Origin: Lucinisca nassula
Taxonomy: Eukaryota > Mollusca > Bivalvia > Lucinida > Lucinidae
NCBI GenBank assembly: GCA_963580285.1
Contig: OY757010.1
Coordinates: forward strand, 212,878,138 to 212,942,137
DNA: 64,000 bases
Direction of reading: 5' to 3'
Shown: piece by piece, positions 45,258-57,160 of the stretch
Layout: each line of letters begins with the position of its first letter
How positions within the stretch are numbered: the stretch's first letter is position 1
Made by a program: the position numbers and the translations under genes
The notes under the pieces: generated by a model
Database searches by the model: none
What the model was told of the DNA's origin: nothing
What the model saw: the letters and a program-made list of their open reading frames with translations, nothing else

Positions 45258-45826
45258 CGAGTGCCCACGGTCTTGAAGCTTGATTCTGAAAACGTTGGGA
45301 AGACATGGTCCGCTTGTAGTTTTAGAATCAAGAGGCGCTGAGGCTCTAAGTTTTCATTTACTATGCTCAGTAAAAACTGAACCAGTTATCAAGAGCAGAG
45401 TTGCGCCAAACATGCAACATGGTGGTAGACAGCCATGGCATGTGAAAAAATGACCGGGAAATAAACAAAAGCATTAGAATAGCAGCTATATGGTCGGAAT
45501 GCTCTTGTTTGAAGGCAAAGTGGGTAGAATTAGAATACCAGTCATAATGAGAACCCACTTAATAATAGTCCTGGTAAGAAGCTCCAATGTTAGAGCGTCG
45601 AAACAGGAAGTAATGCCAATTTCCCTGACGTCATATATACAGAGACTGAATCTGGGTCGAATTTTGGAATTTCATAAGAAAAAAAAAAAATTGCTGTTTT
45701 TTGTTGTTAGAACCAATGTTCCAAGTTCTTTTCACGAGTGCCCCCGGTCTTGAAGCTTGATTCTGAAAACGTTGGGAAGACATGGTCCGCTTAAAGTTTT
45801 AGAATCAATAGGTGATGAGGCTCTAA
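45258..45826 (-). repeat. Dispersed direct duplication in the 5' coding region of the DIRS-like element
   Basis: 45258-45349 and 45735-45826 share CGGTCTTGAAGCTTGATTCT GAAAACGTTGGGAAGACATG and further text. Copies are 477 bp apart. The minus strand reads DSKTTSGPCLPNVFRIKLQD in one copy and DSKTLSGPCLPNVFRIKLQD in the other. Confidence 0.85.
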
Positions 45827-45829
45827 ATA

Positions 45830-47130
45830 TGTCCTTCTCATAATCGCTAATTAGTAAGGACGAAAAAAGACCAACCTCTGAGTATTGATATATCCCCAGA
45901 GGATAATTCACTAGGCCCAGATTCAGCTCTAGGGGCAAAACACTCGAGGCTCAATTAAACTTCCCCAGTGTTAGGCCCTTTATTGTGTAACGTGCACTGA
46001 ACATGCGAAATTGCCGAATCAAAATTGAGCATTCAAGGAGCCGTGCCTAAAACGATCAAGGCCGAATCGACCCAAGGCCGAACCGACCCACCGAAATAGG
46101 CCGAATCGATCCAGGTGCAAATTCGGGTCGAAAACGACCCAGGCCGAAACGACTCTGTACCGAAACGTCCCGGATTCACTTGCAATAGTCACGGTATTCC
46201 AATAAACGATGCCCAAGTCTGTATGTTTTACAAGGGAAAACAATCCAATTTAATGATTATGATAACAAAAATTTATCATAATAAGAGGAAAAAAGCATAT
46301 GACCAAGGTAAACTAAGTACCGAAGGTCCGGAAAGGTTACCCGATAAAAACCGGGATCGGAACCGTACCAAAATTCGTATGTAACATGGATTCGGAAAAA
46401 ATTTTTGGGCATAGGTTCCCCGCACCCCGGAGTCCCCGCAATTATGAGCAGGGTCTCTACGGGGCGGTCGACGAACCTATCCTAGTCAACCCAGGCCCAA
46501 ATGGGAGGAGGGGACATAGACTGGCTCATCTTGATTCGGCAAAGGTGACCCACACGAATTGGATGGATTCTGTTTAGAAGATACTATAGAAAAGCCACAA
46601 AGGGACCTGAATATTATCCATCTGCATCGTGGGATTTATAAGTGCTAAACGAAGACGGGTCTTGCACATGTTCAAAACTAAATTAATGCTGAGAATTTTT
46701 ATTCAGCGATACAACGTCTTCCGATACCGGAAGTGGAAGGAACACGCACAAAAACCGTCCTCTTTTCTGGCAATTTAAGTTTCCACAACGCCGACTTCTA
46801 TTAAAACATTACCAGGAATAATACGAGCGTATACCCTGGCACATAACATGAAAAGAAGTGTGGTGCTTATCAAAAACCAAAAACGGTTGATCACATGATA
46901 AACAAAACTTCCAAGTGAAAATTCAAAATGGCGGACAACCACTACACATGTAATGTCGGCAGAAACACGCGAAATAAAGTCTCTAAGAATTTCGGAATAA
47001 ACAGTAAGCTTACAAAGCCTAAGTACGTTGTGGAAACTCAAGGTAAGTGCAAAATCAAAAAAGAATAAAACACTTATCCGTTTATTCATTCTTCCATGGA
47101 ATGTAGTTTGACCATCCTATCCCAAGCAAG
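45830..47130 (-). other. Putative gag/leader region of the DIRS-like element
   Basis: By position this should hold the first ORF. I see only short frames and a degenerate 15-bp repeat of the type GGCCGAATCGACCCA at 46050-46150. The minus-strand frame 47089-46775 has a hydrophobic character and no recognisable gag motif. Confidence 0.35.
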
Positions 47131-47132
47131 TC

Positions 47133-47376
47133 TGAAAAAATAATGATCTTCTCGGCGCGAAAATCGCGGTCACGTGACCTGTATCGTCTGCCTATTGGTC
47201 TGATAGGTCATGTGACATCAGCGACCAATCAGGACTCGACGCTGGGGAGGTCACGGGAAAAGGGACATGCCGGTGGCATTTCTGGCTAGATTTTTTTTGT
47301 GTCAGACTGTCCCAGACCTGCGTCTGGTGAAAAGGCTATAATTGTAGTGATGGGTAGTTATATTTGATATTAAAAT
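47133..47376 (-). repeat. DIRS-like inverted terminal repeat, 5' side
   Basis: Reverse complement of the repeat at 41228-41455. The outer 20 bp (TATATTTGATATTAAAAT) differ from the other end and are represented in the internal complementary region. Confidence 0.9.
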
Positions 47377-48030
47377 TATAAGAACTTCATGTACTTACAT
47401 CTGTATCATGTAGTCCACTGTTGACTTTGACAAATATCTATCTTCATAGATACGCACGGTCTTATGGCTGACCTATTGATTTCACCGATCTTGACTCAAA
47501 CACGGTAATCTCGTGCTACTGAAGAGCCGCGGCATGGAGAAAACTGCAAAACTTTACTAGCGGCCAGAGGTGCTTAGTCTTGGTCGGGTCTATGCGACCA
47601 TATGAAGACTTTCGTGAATTTCTCTTTTACCTTGTTTAACGGTATAAATAGAAAATAGAAGACATTTTTTCTCTCTACTTCTTCGTTTGAAGTTACAACA
47701 CGGATTGCCATGCCCCGGCTCAAAATTGTTCAACTGAATTGTGTTTATACTTGCTTAAATGATTCCAACCGCTATGGTTTCATTATTGTCAAGTATTGGG
47801 TAGAGAGATCTTATTTATTTCAGTGGGCGTATAGCGTTGGAACAACACCGGTACAGCATTGATTATACAGCGACGACGAATCGATGTTGGTTAGGTCTTG
47901 TCTCGACGCTGTATGACCGCTGTGACGGAACCGACCAAGCATGATTCTTTTCTCCGTTAACATATTTTTTTATGAAACTGTTTCAGATCTGTTAAAGATA
48001 GTAAAGATCCAAATAGCAGAATGTTGACTT
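47377..48030. other. No gene recognised
   Basis: Unique-looking DNA between the DIRS-like element and an H1 MITE. Confidence 0.4.
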
Positions 48031-48277
48031 CTATTGCGAAAACACGCCTGTACAAAGACATTGCCATTAAGATGAAAAATTGTGATATATTTTTTTTTCC
48101 GCTCGGAGGGTGGATTGTTGGGGCCCGACAGGGCCGCGGCTATGTCGAGTACCAGCGGTCTATGCTTTTGGTAAGATGCAGGCAAAATATTGTATACCCC
48201 TGTAAACCCCAGTTCTTTTACATGAGAGTGGGGTTTAAGGGGTCCAAATTATATAGGCGTGTTTTCGCGATGATTGA
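48030..48277 (+). mobile_element. Hairpin MITE, family H1 (copy 10), diverged centre
   Basis: Both ends are present: TTGCGAAAACACGCCTGTAC at 48036 and ATATAGGCGTGTTTTCGCGATG at 48253. The ACCCCAGTT / GAGTGGGGTTT stem near 48203-48240 is kept. The usual GAGGCGG hairpin is replaced by GTTGGGGCCCGACAGGGCCG-type sequence. Confidence 0.75.
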
Positions 48278-48613
48278 TTAAAAAGCATTTGTCCTTTGTC
48301 CTGATTCATTGTGTTTTCACCGGTAACATTATGTTACATTTTGTACTTACTTTTGCTGTTTTTCACTTAACCATTACTTTGCTCCACGGGGAATTTTATT
48401 TCTTCTCATTTTTAATGACCATTAGTATTACCATGGACAGGATTCAAACTAAACCAGTGCTAGCGTCGTCCAAATTAACACGTTGGCTAATTGACTGTAT
48501 TACCTGATTTCAACTAACAAAACGTTCAATCATGGACGACGCTGGTTATCCCAAATATGTGCCCGCATGTTGCTCGCACTAGCCGCATCCACAGGACCTT
48601 CTCTTAGAATTGA

Positions 48614-49525
48614 ATGAGTGATATTCAACTTTACAGGATGCGGATAGGCTTACATTACGTTCGCCACTGCAAAGTTAAAGGAATAAAACACATTACGCTT
48701 TTTGAATTATTGATAATTCTATCACTTTTACTACAACGATCAGGGGATATCGAACTCAACCCCGGCCCGAATTTATCTCAAACTGAAACTGACTCAATAG
48801 ACATGGATGATGCATTACTATCAAAATACTTCTCTATAGTTCATTACAACATCCAAAGCATCACTAATAAAATTGATTTGATAGGAACTGAACTAAGAAA
48901 TTTTTCTACCATCTGCTTAACAGAAACTTGGCTTAACCAAAATATACCCGACGACTCCATAAAACTAGATGGATTCAAACTTTATCGCCGTGACCGAGGT
49001 GGAGATAACCACGGAGGGGTATGCGTCTACATTAAGGACAACGTATTTTCCCGTCGTCGGAGCGATCTTGAATTACCGAATATTGAGTGCATCTGGGTCG
49101 AAGTCACAGTTCACCACAGAAAATTTCTTCTAGGAACTTTCTATAGACCCCCAAATTCCCCTTCCCAAACCATGTCTGTTATTGAAGATTCAATTAGTCT
49201 TGCCTTTGATAGTAATATAAAAGACGTATTTATTACAGGTGACCTCAATCTCGATACCCTAAAAAACGCAACCAACCAAAAAATTTCTGATATCTGTCAA
49301 CAATTCAGCATAGACCAGATAATAGTGGAGCCAACCCATTTCACTGAGAACTCATCTTCTATTATAGATTTGGTCTTTACTTCCAATAAAAATAGTATAC
49401 TTTTAAGCGGGGTAGGTGACCCATTTCTCGATCAAAATATTAGGTACCATTGTCCAGTCTATTTTGTATTAAACTTTCATAAAAAATGTAGTTCCTGCCT
49501 TCTACAGGCATATACGGTTATTTGA
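48614..49525 (+). CDS. CR1-A ORF2 N-terminal part: 2A-like leader and APE endonuclease
   Basis: Starts at ATG 48614 (303 codons to a frameshift-induced stop). Residues 27-41 are hydrophobic (LFELLIILSLLL) and run into SGDIELNPGP at residues 43-52, a match to the D(V/I)ExNPGP consensus of 2A-like ribosome-skipping peptides. The endonuclease follows: VHYNIQSITNK (about 76), CLTETWL (101-107), GGVCVYIKD, LGTFYRPPN, ITGDLNLD, IIDLVFTSN and IRYHCPV at the C-terminus, where CR1-type elements carry the catalytic His. True coding continues in another frame from about 49497 (FYRHIRLFDRGDYESF). Role: target nicking; the 2A could release the leader. Confidence 0.85.
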   Translation: MSDIQLYRMRIGLHYVRHCKVKGIKHITLFELLIILSLLLQRSGDIELNPGPNLSQTETDSIDMDDALLSKYFSIVHYNIQSITNKIDLIGTELRNFSTICLTETWLNQNIPDDSIKLDGFKLYRRDRGGDNHGGVCVYIKDNVFSRRRSDLELPNIECIWVEVTVHHRKFLLGTFYRPPNSPSQTMSVIEDSISLAFDSNIKDVFITGDLNLDTLKNATNQKISDICQQFSIDQIIVEPTHFTENSSSIIDLVFTSNKNSILLSGVGDPFLDQNIRYHCPVYFVLNFHKKCSSCLLQAYTVI

Positions 49526-51956
49526 TCGCGGTGATTATGAATCTTTTACTCGTGATATTCGAGAAACTGACTGGGAAACACTTAAGAACATTGATATAGA
49601 TATTTATGCATCTAATATAACAAGACGTATCTCAGAACTAGCTGACAAACACATCCCCAATAAAAGAGTTAAGATACGACAATCTGATCCTTCCTGGTTA
49701 ACAAACGACGCTAAAAAATTAATTAGAAAACGCAAACGTTTATTCAAAAAATTTAAAAGAACAAATAACATAACAGACTTTGAAAGCTATAAACGCGTAA
49801 GAAATAATACTACAGCAGAAATTCGCAAGCTTTAACAACAACAAATAGACAAATTGGCGGCAAAACTTAATAATAACGATATAGGACCACGTGACTGGTG
49901 GAAGACTCTTAAGCAGTTTATAAAACCTGACCAATCATCCTCAGTCCCTCCGTTATACAAAGATGATACTGTCTACACAGAAGAGGTTGACAAGGCAAGG
50001 CTAATGAACGATTTCTTTGTAGGACAAACTGAGCTGGACGAAACAAATGCCACCTTATCATTTGACTTTCCCCCTCCTGGACATAGCTTGAGTTCTGTCT
50101 CTACTTCACCCTCCGAAGTTGAATCCGTTTTAAAATCCTTAAAATTAGGCAAGGCAACGGGCCCCGACTCTATAAACAACCGCGTATTGAAGGAACTAGC
50201 TCAACCTCTTTCTTTTCCTCTTAGTGATTTATTTAACTTCTCGTTAACCTCTGGCAAGGTACCTTTGATATGGAAGGAAGCAAATGTAACTCCTATTTTT
50301 AAAAAAGACGACCCCTCAGTTGTTTCTAATTATAGGCCTATATCTCTTCTCAGTGCTGTAGGCAAAGTCTTAGAAAAAATAGTTCATAAACATTTATTTA
50401 ATTTCATCCGAGATAATGACATACTGACAACATTGCAGTCAGGATTTATTCCCGGTGACTCTACAGTCAATCAGCTTGTAGATATATATAACACTTTCTG
50501 TCAATCTCTTGACCAAGGCAAAGAAGTTCGCGCAGTGTTTTGCGATATAAGCAAGGCATTTGATAGAGTGTGGCACCGTGGCCTTCTCTATAAGCTCGAA
50601 TCTACTGGGATATCTGGCTCTTTCCTGGCGTGGCTCAAGGACTATTTGGAAAACAGGAAACAGAGAGTAGTATTACCTGGATCTGCTTCTTCCTGGGCAC
50701 CTCTTAAAGCAGGTGTACCGCAGGGATCTATTTTAGGACCTATACTTTTTCTTATCTTCATCAATGACATTGTAGACGATATTAACTCTTGTATACGGCT
50801 CTTCGCCGACGATACCAGCCTTTATATTATTGTAGACAACCCTATACATGCGGCTGATGAATTGAATGCAGACCTTGCCAAAATACATTCGTGGGCGACT
50901 AAATGGCTTGTATCTTTCAACCCAGCGAAATCTGACTCCATGGTATTATCACGGAAACATAATAAACCCCTTCATCCACCGCTTAACATGAATCAACAAT
51001 TAATTAATGATGTGGACTTCCACAAACACTTAGGTCTCACCTTCTCAAAGGACTGCTCCTGGCACGAACATATAGAACTTGTTAAAGCAAAAGCATGGTT
51101 TCGCATAAATATTATGCGTAGACTGAAATTCCAGCTTGATAGAAAGTCTCTTCAAACTATATTCATATCTTTTATAAGACCACTTTTAGAATACGCCAAT
51201 GTTGTTTGGGATAACTGCACTCAGCAAGAGTCAAACGACTTGGAAAAAATCCAAAATGAAGCTGCTCGTATTGTCACGGGAGCAACTAAACTTGCATCAA
51301 TCCAATCACTTCTATCGGACACAGGGTGGGAAAGTCTTGCATCGAGAAGAGAAAAACACAAACTCATCCTATACTATAAGATGGTTAACAATATTACCCC
51401 CGAATACCTCTCTTCACTTGTACCACCAACTGTAGGCAGTATATCTCGATATAATTTGCGTAATGAGACAAACCTTCAGACAATCCCTGCAAGATCCCAG
51501 CAGCACTATAATTCATTTCTTCCTTCATCCACGCGAATTTGGAATAATCTTTCGGAAGATATTAAGAACTCACCGTCTGCAGCAACTTTTAAAAATAAAC
51601 TTAATAATAATATTAACAAGCCCCCACAATACTACCAATCTGGTTCACGACTAGGACAAATATATCATGCTCGAATACGACTGAACTGTAGCTCCTTAAG
51701 CCAACACCTTTTTCAGAAAAATATTATTGACAGTCCTTTATGCGAATGTGGCGCAGTTGAGGACACTTCACATTTTTTCTTTATATGCAACCGTTTTGGA
51801 CAGATCAGGCAAGAGCTGCTAAATAGAGTCTCGATATATTGTCAACCAACAGTAAATATTTTCTTATATGGTAACACTGACCTGTCAGACGACCAAAATA
51901 AAGATATCTTCTCAGCGGTGCAAGATTACATATTAAAATCTAAACGCTTTTGATTT
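49497..51956 (+). CDS. CR1-A ORF2 C-terminal part: linker, RT and C-terminal finger
   Basis: One frame from FYRHIRLFDRGDYES at about 49500, interrupted by TAA at 49833-49835, then open for 700 codons to 51953 (plus stop). RT landmarks: GKATGPDSINNRVLKEL, WKEANVTPIFKKDDPS, NYRPISLL, VFCDISKAFDRVWH, GVPQGSILGPILFL and the catalytic FADD at 50802-50813, then HLGLTFSKDCSW and RPLLEYANVVWD. Near the end, CECGAVEDTSHFFFIC resembles the C-x-C...H...C finger after RT in CR1-like proteins. The first in-frame start after the stop is a TTG at 49854, so this open stretch is not an independent gene. Length fits a whole CR1 RT half. Confidence 0.85.
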
Positions 51957-52452
51957 AGTTCGATCGACTGTTTATACCCATGCATCAACTTTAAAAGTAA
52001 TTACCTCTGACCACATGTGTTTATATGGTATAACTAAGATAAGGAAAATTTAGATACGCTACTTCCAAATGCGGGAACTCTTACACATATGTTGAACAGC
52101 ATGAAATCCAGCTTTTTACAGGTTTTTTGTTGAATGTTGTCCATAACATAATGCCTTCTTAATTATTACAAAAAATGCAAGCATGTTCCACTCCCCGTGG
52201 TGCCCCTTCTAACTATCTGTTACATTTATGTTTAAACAGTTACAAAAGTGTGAGGAATTTCATAATTATTGAATGACAATTACAATAAGATTGTACATAT
52301 AATAGTATTGCAAACACTTGGGATACAGATTCGAATAAGTCATTTGACTTTTTTCTGAATCCCATTTGTATAGTCATTGTACTGTAATCGTATTATATTC
52401 TGTTTTGTATACTTTTCATGTATTATGCAAATAAAATAAAGTTTAAACCAAT
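51957..52452 (+). other. CR1-A 3' UTR and 3' terminus
   Basis: AT-rich, no open frame. Ends with AATAAAATAAAGTTTAAACC, which contains polyadenylation-like AATAAA and is shared with the fragments at 20.44 and 27.71 kb. Confidence 0.6.
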
Positions 52453-53235
52453 AGAGCCGGCTCGTACATCAAGGCCGCTCGTATACATGTGTGTACATGT
52501 ATCTTTTACCAATTAACCCATTCAGTACCAGAAACCTCTAAAGGGGCACCTTGGCAAACCGTGCAGGCCCAGATCAGACGCCGCAGAAGGCGGCATCTGA
52601 TCCGGGACTACACTGTTTGCAAAATGTTGCCCGAATACATTTTTAAGAAAACACAGCCTGACACCCCTAAATATCGAGGTGGACTCCTCTATTCAAGGTG
52701 GAAGATTCCATTTGGTACAAAAACGGTTAATTACAATTGCCAAAGTAACGAATAGATCATAAGGTAGGCTCCCAGAAACAGACAAAGGGCAGTGTCTTCC
52801 ATCCAATCACTAGAACTAATGCAGAGTTTGTCGGGAAGTCCACGAAATGAAGCAACGCGGTCACCCATCCAGGTACCAAACATACTCTCCCTTACTTTAG
52901 TTCATGAAAAAGCTAATCACTCTAACCATAGGGGCTTGAATCCTGAAAATTTTTGTTTGTACTATATTAGAGACAAGGGGGGAAACTTCGGCACATTTTT
53001 TTTTTTTTTGGTGGGGGGGGGGGGGGGGTTACCTCATTTTACAATATTACCCAGTGTATCTTTTTCTCAAATACAGTTTTTCAATTGCTTATTATGAATT
53101 ATACAAGTTAAATATGTCCACTTTGCAACAATAATCGCCTCTGTCTGTCACTTGCTTGAAAGATGTTTTTCTCGCAGCAAAGCAAAATTCGGCATTAACG
53201 TGTGACAAAAATTTTCAGGTTTTCGTCAATCACAA
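52452..53235. other. Non-coding; palindromic repeat P and homopolymers
   Basis: 52555-52630 has GCAAACCGTGCAGGCCCAGA then GACGCCGCAGAAGGCGGCATC and CACTGTTTGC (repeat P). 52998-53029 is a T-run followed by a G-run of about 16 bases. Confidence 0.55.
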
Positions 53236-53239
53236 GCGG

Positions 53240-53545
53240 TAAGCCCCCGCCCATAGGGGCTTGAAGAAATATATGGGCTGCATGATGCTTCCACGCAGAG
53301 CTGAATCCGGCCCGCACACACGTACTGGTAAACCGCTTAGAGGATCTAAGCCTGTCCAGGAACCGCGGTGCGAGGCGGACCGTCCATGCTAATAAACCCT
53401 ATTGGTTTCATTGGGCGACAGGGCTTGAGATGTCATTTCATCTCAATGTCGGGTAAAAGTCCCACAAAATTGGAAGCAACGTCTCCAAAATGACCTTTAC
53501 AGTGTTGACGGGGACGTTAAACCTCAAATCAAACAAACAAAACTT
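53240..53545 (+). mobile_element. SINE-1 (copy, nearly complete)
   Basis: CCCATAGGGGCTTGAAGAAA, TGCTTCCACGCAGAGCTGAA, TACTGGTAAACCGCTTAGAG, GAGATGTCATTTCATCTCAA, GTTGACGGGGACGTTAAACC and an AAACAAAC tail. It is almost identical in layout to the copy at 58.79 kb. Confidence 0.85.
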
Positions 53546-55725
53546 TCATTAAAATGAACCTCTCTTGACCTATTTGAATCCAAAATGATGTATTTGCAGC
53601 TCTAAATTTAGTTTTTACTACTTTCACATCGCTCTCTGTAACAGATCAGGAAAACAATCGTCGCGAAGCTTGGTTTTTTCTGCTGATTTCGGGCTACTCT
53701 ATCGATGAACTAACGACCGGAACGACCGATGCTGTTTAATTTTAAACCGTTCGAAGTAGTGAGAAATGAGCATTATCGCTATTTTTTCTTCCATTTTCAA
53801 CTAAACCCCAAGAGGAGACACAGACGTTGTATATTGCATATACTCCCGTTTCGAAGGCTGAAAGAGTACACAGTAACTATGTAATTACGGTAGTGTTCTT
53901 TAACCTGCACAGGGGGGTGCTTCTCCCTGCACAAGGGTGTGTATGTGTGTGTGTGTGTGGGGGGGGGGGGCACCAGTTAACGTCCAGATTCGAAGGCCGA
54001 TGCACTTTATTGCATTCATACCTGCAAATGATGCCAACGGAACGTGTTCTCACACCAAAATTTTGTCACTGCTGTAAGGGATCGAATCTAGGTGGGTGGC
54101 TAAATTTAGGAAGGTAGGGATTAGCCACAGTTATCTCCTTACCGGACTCAGAAAAAGTGAAATGTATTTTTTTTTTTGAAATCGTGGACGTTTTGTGTTA
54201 TTTTCAAAACAGTTTCACTAATGCTTGTGTAGACAGAAAAAAAGGCCATCTTGTTTAAAATGCCACCAATACGTAAATGTTCAAAATGATACAGCATGGA
54301 AACAATCTGTTCCCTATTGCAACATATTCCTTTTTATGTTTTTAAATTTTGATCCTGGGTCGCTAATGGCCAGTAAACGACAATAAGCATTATTTAGGTT
54401 GGGCCCATTGGGTCCTTTTCCAACAGGGATTGAAGGGGACAGAACCCCTACAGTGCAGCACACACATGCTCTCATCCGCGAGTTTATGAAGTGGACGCTC
54501 TATTTATGAATTCGGTCAAATCCATTGATGTAGAGACTTTGGTAAAAAAAAAATGCCCAATTCTTCTGCTCAGCAAGTTTGTATTAATCTGAATAGGCAC
54601 CACAACTCACCACAACACAGCAAACAAAAAAAGGTCAGAAGAAGCTAGAGCATATCAACCTTGATTTTTTGTCCCCCGCCTTTTCGAAGAAAAGCGAAGC
54701 GACATAGTATTCGGCTTGCAGTGGTGCGTGGTGCGTGGTGCGTGATGCGTGGTGCGTGGTTCCGAGCTTGTAGTAGGTACCTTGTGAGCGCAGCTCCACC
54801 TACAAGTTTAAACCTATCGTTCTGAAAGTTTACAGGTTTCTTTATCATGGTTTGAAGTTGTGCATGTGCTTTTTTCAGAATCCTTGAATTAATTTTTTTC
54901 ACCATGTTGAACTTTTTCCTTCATTCGCCGGAAATTACCGAGTTGAATATCGATTTCCGCAGGAAATCGGCAGTTAAAGTTACCTGTATATTTGAAGGTT
55001 TTTTATATTAAAATTATGAAGGAAAAAAATCTTAACTCCTCGTATCTTATTTATCCTTAACACTAGAAAAAAGTCACTGTTATCCTCATGTAAGAAAAAT
55101 ATTCAGTTTTTATTTGGTGCATTTCAAAGTGATGAATAATTAATTCTTATTGCTTCCATCTGCAATTTAATGTCATGCCTATATGCTCCATAGACGGCAA
55201 TGTATTTTTTAAAAAAACGTTCAGATTTCCATGTTTGGTTGCCAATATTAAATAGAAATGATTTGTTTGGAATTAAGTCACTGTTATATACTGTTAGACT
55301 GTTGTTCAAAGTTTACGATGATATAAAGTTTATTTATACTGAAAATGATAAATTGCTTCCCCGAGAGCTTAAAAATCGTTTATAAGCTGTTTTTCAGTAC
55401 TGCAGTTCATGATACGAAAATCGCTAAGTCCACATTATATGTACCAGAAATCGTATAAAACCTGTAAAGCTGTTTTTGTATTAATTTTGTAATTACTAGT
55501 AATAAACAACATGCGGATAATGTACTTGATACAGTGGTTATATTTCTCGGATTTCTTTATTTTATTTTGTCTCAGTTTTGTTACATGTATGTTTTCATTC
55601 ATTATGAATGGGCGGCAAATATGTCAAAAGGACAAAAACTGTCGAAATCATTAACTGTGAAATGGCGATTAAATGGCGATTAAAACCACCATGAAAAGTT
55701 AATTGGCAGTCTGAAGCCAGTGATT
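53545..55725. other. Non-coding; simple repeats and one interspersed repeat
   Basis: (TG)n plus a G-run at 53937-53970. 54640-54990 is an interspersed-type repeat with CGCCTTTTCGAAGAAAAGCG, a GTGCGTG array at 54720-54762 and GTAGTAGGTACCTTGTGAGC. No gene was recognised. Confidence 0.45.
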
Positions 55726-55868
55726 GATTTTGTTTGTTTGTTTGTATTGGAGTTTAACGGCCAAGTCAACACTATTTAGGTCAGTTTGGAGCCGGTCAGT
55801 TTGCCTGTCCACTCTTTTCCTGAGCAAGCTTATACGTAAGCGGTTAACCAGTACAGTGCACATTCGCC
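55725..55868 (-). mobile_element. SINE-1 3' part
   Basis: The minus strand reads GTACTGGTTAACCGCTTACG, CTAAATAGTGTTGACTTGGC CGTTAAAC and an (ACAAA)n tail, matching the SINE-1 3' half. Confidence 0.7.
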
Positions 55869-55869
55869 T

Positions 55870-57160
55870 TATCGAGGGGGCTCAAACGAGCACTAATAAT
55901 CTATACTCACCGGAAATAGAAACTATACACTCATTTTTAAATTGTCGCTGGCAAAACAAATCAATGAAATTTGAATTCCAGTTGTGTAAATAATCATCAG
56001 TTGCATGTATGCTATTGATGTATTGAATAAAACGTTCATTGGTAGTTACGATTTATCGGGCAAGGCCACAGTTTCAAGGCAAGGGTCAAAATCTTGGTGT
56101 TCAAGTTTCCATTGAGTCAAATATTTTGTTTCGCAAATGTGATTCCCATTTTTACCAATTGTTACACATCAGCTAACGTTGGGAATATTGTTTACAAAAT
56201 GAACATTTTCGCAATGGTTGAAAAGTTATCGACCTTTAAATATTGGACCAAATACCGGAAGTGAGCCAAAATTATGGCATTTCTGATCGCGGTTTTTGTT
56301 TAAATCAATGTTTAAGATGCAACTGAAGATGTTAAAACAATTGGAGGCGTTTTTACATCGATTTTTGGCTTGAAGCGTTATTTTGAAAATTTCGGTGAAA
56401 AATACAGTTTTTGAGATTTCAATAGAATGTTTGTTTTTCGATAAGTTTTAGATGTTATGTTCTTTTTTTCATTCACTTCTTTTGAGTTATTACCTATACG
56501 CAAAAACGTTGAAGTCAAAATTCGTTTACATACAAATTTTGTGAAAAATACTCTTTTTTACATTTTCCCAAAAACCTTTGTACACCATTTGTACACCAGG
56601 TTTTCTTTAAATTATTACAGGATCCACGTCAATAGATAATCTAACCCTGTATCAGTAACTTTTGAATGAATTATTCACTTGTTATGTCAGGAGAGACGAT
56701 TCAAAAGTGTATAGTTTCTATTTCCGGTCAGTATATGTTTTGTGCAGAACAAAACACTGTTTGCTATTCTGTTAATTTCTGTTAATGAGTTTCAACTCTG
56801 TCTGTCCGCACAGTTACTTTGCAGACAGTGTAGAGCATGGAGCCGTCTTTTCTCCAGATCTACACTGTTTGCCATTCTGTTGATGACCTTGACTAAACCA
56901 CCGTCAATAAAAATGGAATTGTCTAAATTCACATTAAAACGCTGCATCAACGCCGATCCAATGTCCACTTATAGTTGCGAGCACGCAGGGTTCCCATTTT
57001 TACAGACAGAACATACACAATATAACACATATACAGAAAACAAGCTTACTTTACTTAGTGCTTATGTGTGCTCATACTAAGGGCCGTAAGCATAACAATA
57101 ATTATGATACCTTTCTCAATGGCCAGGATCAGCATCGAGTCAACGTCATAATATAGGTTT
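55870..57160. other. No gene recognised
   Basis: AT-rich with only short chance frames. A weak repeat P-like palindrome (GACAGTGTAGAGC ... GATCTACACTGTTTGCC) lies near 56825-56872. Confidence 0.4.

Larger units (their letters stand above)
41187..47376 (-). mobile_element. DIRS-like tyrosine-recombinase retrotransposon, full length, decayed
   Basis: A 6.19-kb element bounded by inverted terminal repeats of about 240 bp (41187-41455 and 47133-47376) that share a long, nearly identical block from ACCCATCACTACAATTATAG inward. Just inside one repeat (41495-41594) is a region complementary to the extreme outer ends of both repeats joined head to head, the internal complementary region diagnostic of DIRS-type elements. 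Minus-strand remnants occur in the order pol entry, RT (partly duplicated), RNase H and recombinase. No LTR-type direct repeats are seen. Stops and frameshifts everywhere make it inactive. Confidence 0.85.
48560..52452 (+). mobile_element. CR1-like non-LTR retrotransposon, nearly intact (CR1-A)
   Basis: A single ORF2-type coding region (48614-51953) encodes leader, 2A-like peptide, APE endonuclease, linker, RT and a C-terminal zinc-finger-like region. A 500-bp 3' UTR follows, ending in AAATAAAATAAAGTTTAAACC. Only two lesions break the frame: a +1 shift near 49497 and a TAA at 49833. No separate ORF1 was recognised upstream, so the 5' end may be truncated or ORF1 lost. Good preservation relative to elements 1 and 2 implies a younger insertion. 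Confidence 0.85.

Noticed and set aside
46386..46577. NPGP string suggesting another 2A peptide
   Set aside because: The D(V/I)Ex part is missing, the frame is antisense to the DIRS-like element, and no partner domains exist.
52792..53097. 101-codon frame with Phe and Gly runs
   Set aside because: The runs are T and G homopolymers, with no splice sites or conserved residues.
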